Source of the DNA: Lampris incognitus
Lineage: Eukaryota; Chordata; Actinopteri; Lampriformes; Lampridae
DNA length: 64,000 bases
Direction of reading: 5' to 3'
Assembly (NCBI RefSeq): GCF_029633865.1
Contig: NC_079224.1
Location: forward strand, 23,678,895-23,742,894
The position numbers and the translations under genes were made by a program. This document shows positions 63,792 to 64,000 of the stretch, piece after piece. The notes below the pieces were generated by a model that saw only the letters and a program-made list of their open reading frames with translations, was not told the origin of the DNA and searched no databases. Within the stretch, counting starts at the first letter, position 1; each line of letters opens with the position of its first letter.

Positions 63792-64000
63792 TGAATATTT
63801 TTACTTGCGGATCTTTATTTGTTTTAATTTTTTTACATGCAACTACATAGCCCATAAATGCATTATACAGAAACCATATACATAGAGATTAGTACACAGT
63901 TTGCACTTACATATTTTGCCATACATATTACTCATAATACACAAGTACATATAGAAAACAGAAAAAGGAAAACAGACAACCAAAAAAAAAAGGGGGGGGT

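Larger units (their letters stand above)
59966..64000. other. gk5 intron 14 (open at the right edge), occupied by an endogenous retrovirus
   Basis: After the exon 14 donor at 59966, no further gk5 exon is recognisable. The interval is taken up by a plus-oriented endogenous retroviral sequence with two SINE insertions. Confidence 0.75.

Overview
The window is vertebrate nuclear DNA, almost certainly from a ray-finned (probably percomorph) fish. It holds spliced genes with short GT-AG exons, and its introns are packed with teleost-type repeats: Tc1-like and hAT DNA transposons, tRNA-derived SINEs, L2/RTE-like LINEs, BEL/Pao and other LTR elements, and (CT)n/(CA)n/(TG)n microsatellites. Nothing bacterial or viral-episomal is present. 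Gene calls come from exon-by-exon reading: each exon translates into a recognisable family segment, and the splice phases join without a break.

Three protein-coding genes make up the layout. (1) Minus strand, 27194 down to 71: a P5B-type cation/polyamine ATPase, atp13a3. Its N-terminus is at 27175, and the last ~250 codons lie beyond the left edge. (2) Minus strand, 50792 down to 30243: a complete 14-coding-exon nucleolin-like gene with four RRMs, predicted at 544 aa, with a reduced acidic N-terminus and almost no RGG tail. (3) Plus strand, 51505 to beyond the right edge: glycerol kinase 5 (gk5), with 14 coding exons visible and about 100 C-terminal codons missing. The nucleolin-like gene and gk5 are head-to-head, with 712 bp between start codons and an NRF1-like site in the gap. 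The CpG-richer stretch 28.9-29.4 kb is the likely promoter area of atp13a3. The three genes have no evident shared pathway; they are neighbours rather than an operon.

Most of the DNA is intronic and repetitive. The 8.7-kb atp13a3 intron (9817-18481) is a mosaic. It contains an L2-like LINE carrying a SINE with matching target-site duplications (TSDs), an LTR pair with a tRNA-Met-type primer-binding site, and a hAT remnant whose BED-finger exon was hit by two different SINEs. The 8.8-kb nucleolin-like intron (40838-49674) contains a decayed BEL/Pao element, a clean 280-bp solo LTR, a Tc1 pseudogene with long inverted repeats, and a second degenerate Tc1. A structurally intact Tc1-like transposon with a full DD34E ORF sits at 24021-25602. 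An endogenous retrovirus (tRNA-Ser-type primer site, gag and protease remnants) fills the right end inside gk5 intron 14.

The most unusual signals are: a family of hairpin-forming repeats flanked by 10-13 bp duplications, as in retroposons; a SINE with a swapped tail; two GC-AG introns; a (TG)n tract in place of the polypyrimidine tract at a gk5 acceptor; and the divergent nucleolin itself. No novel enzymatic or defence system is supported by the sequence.
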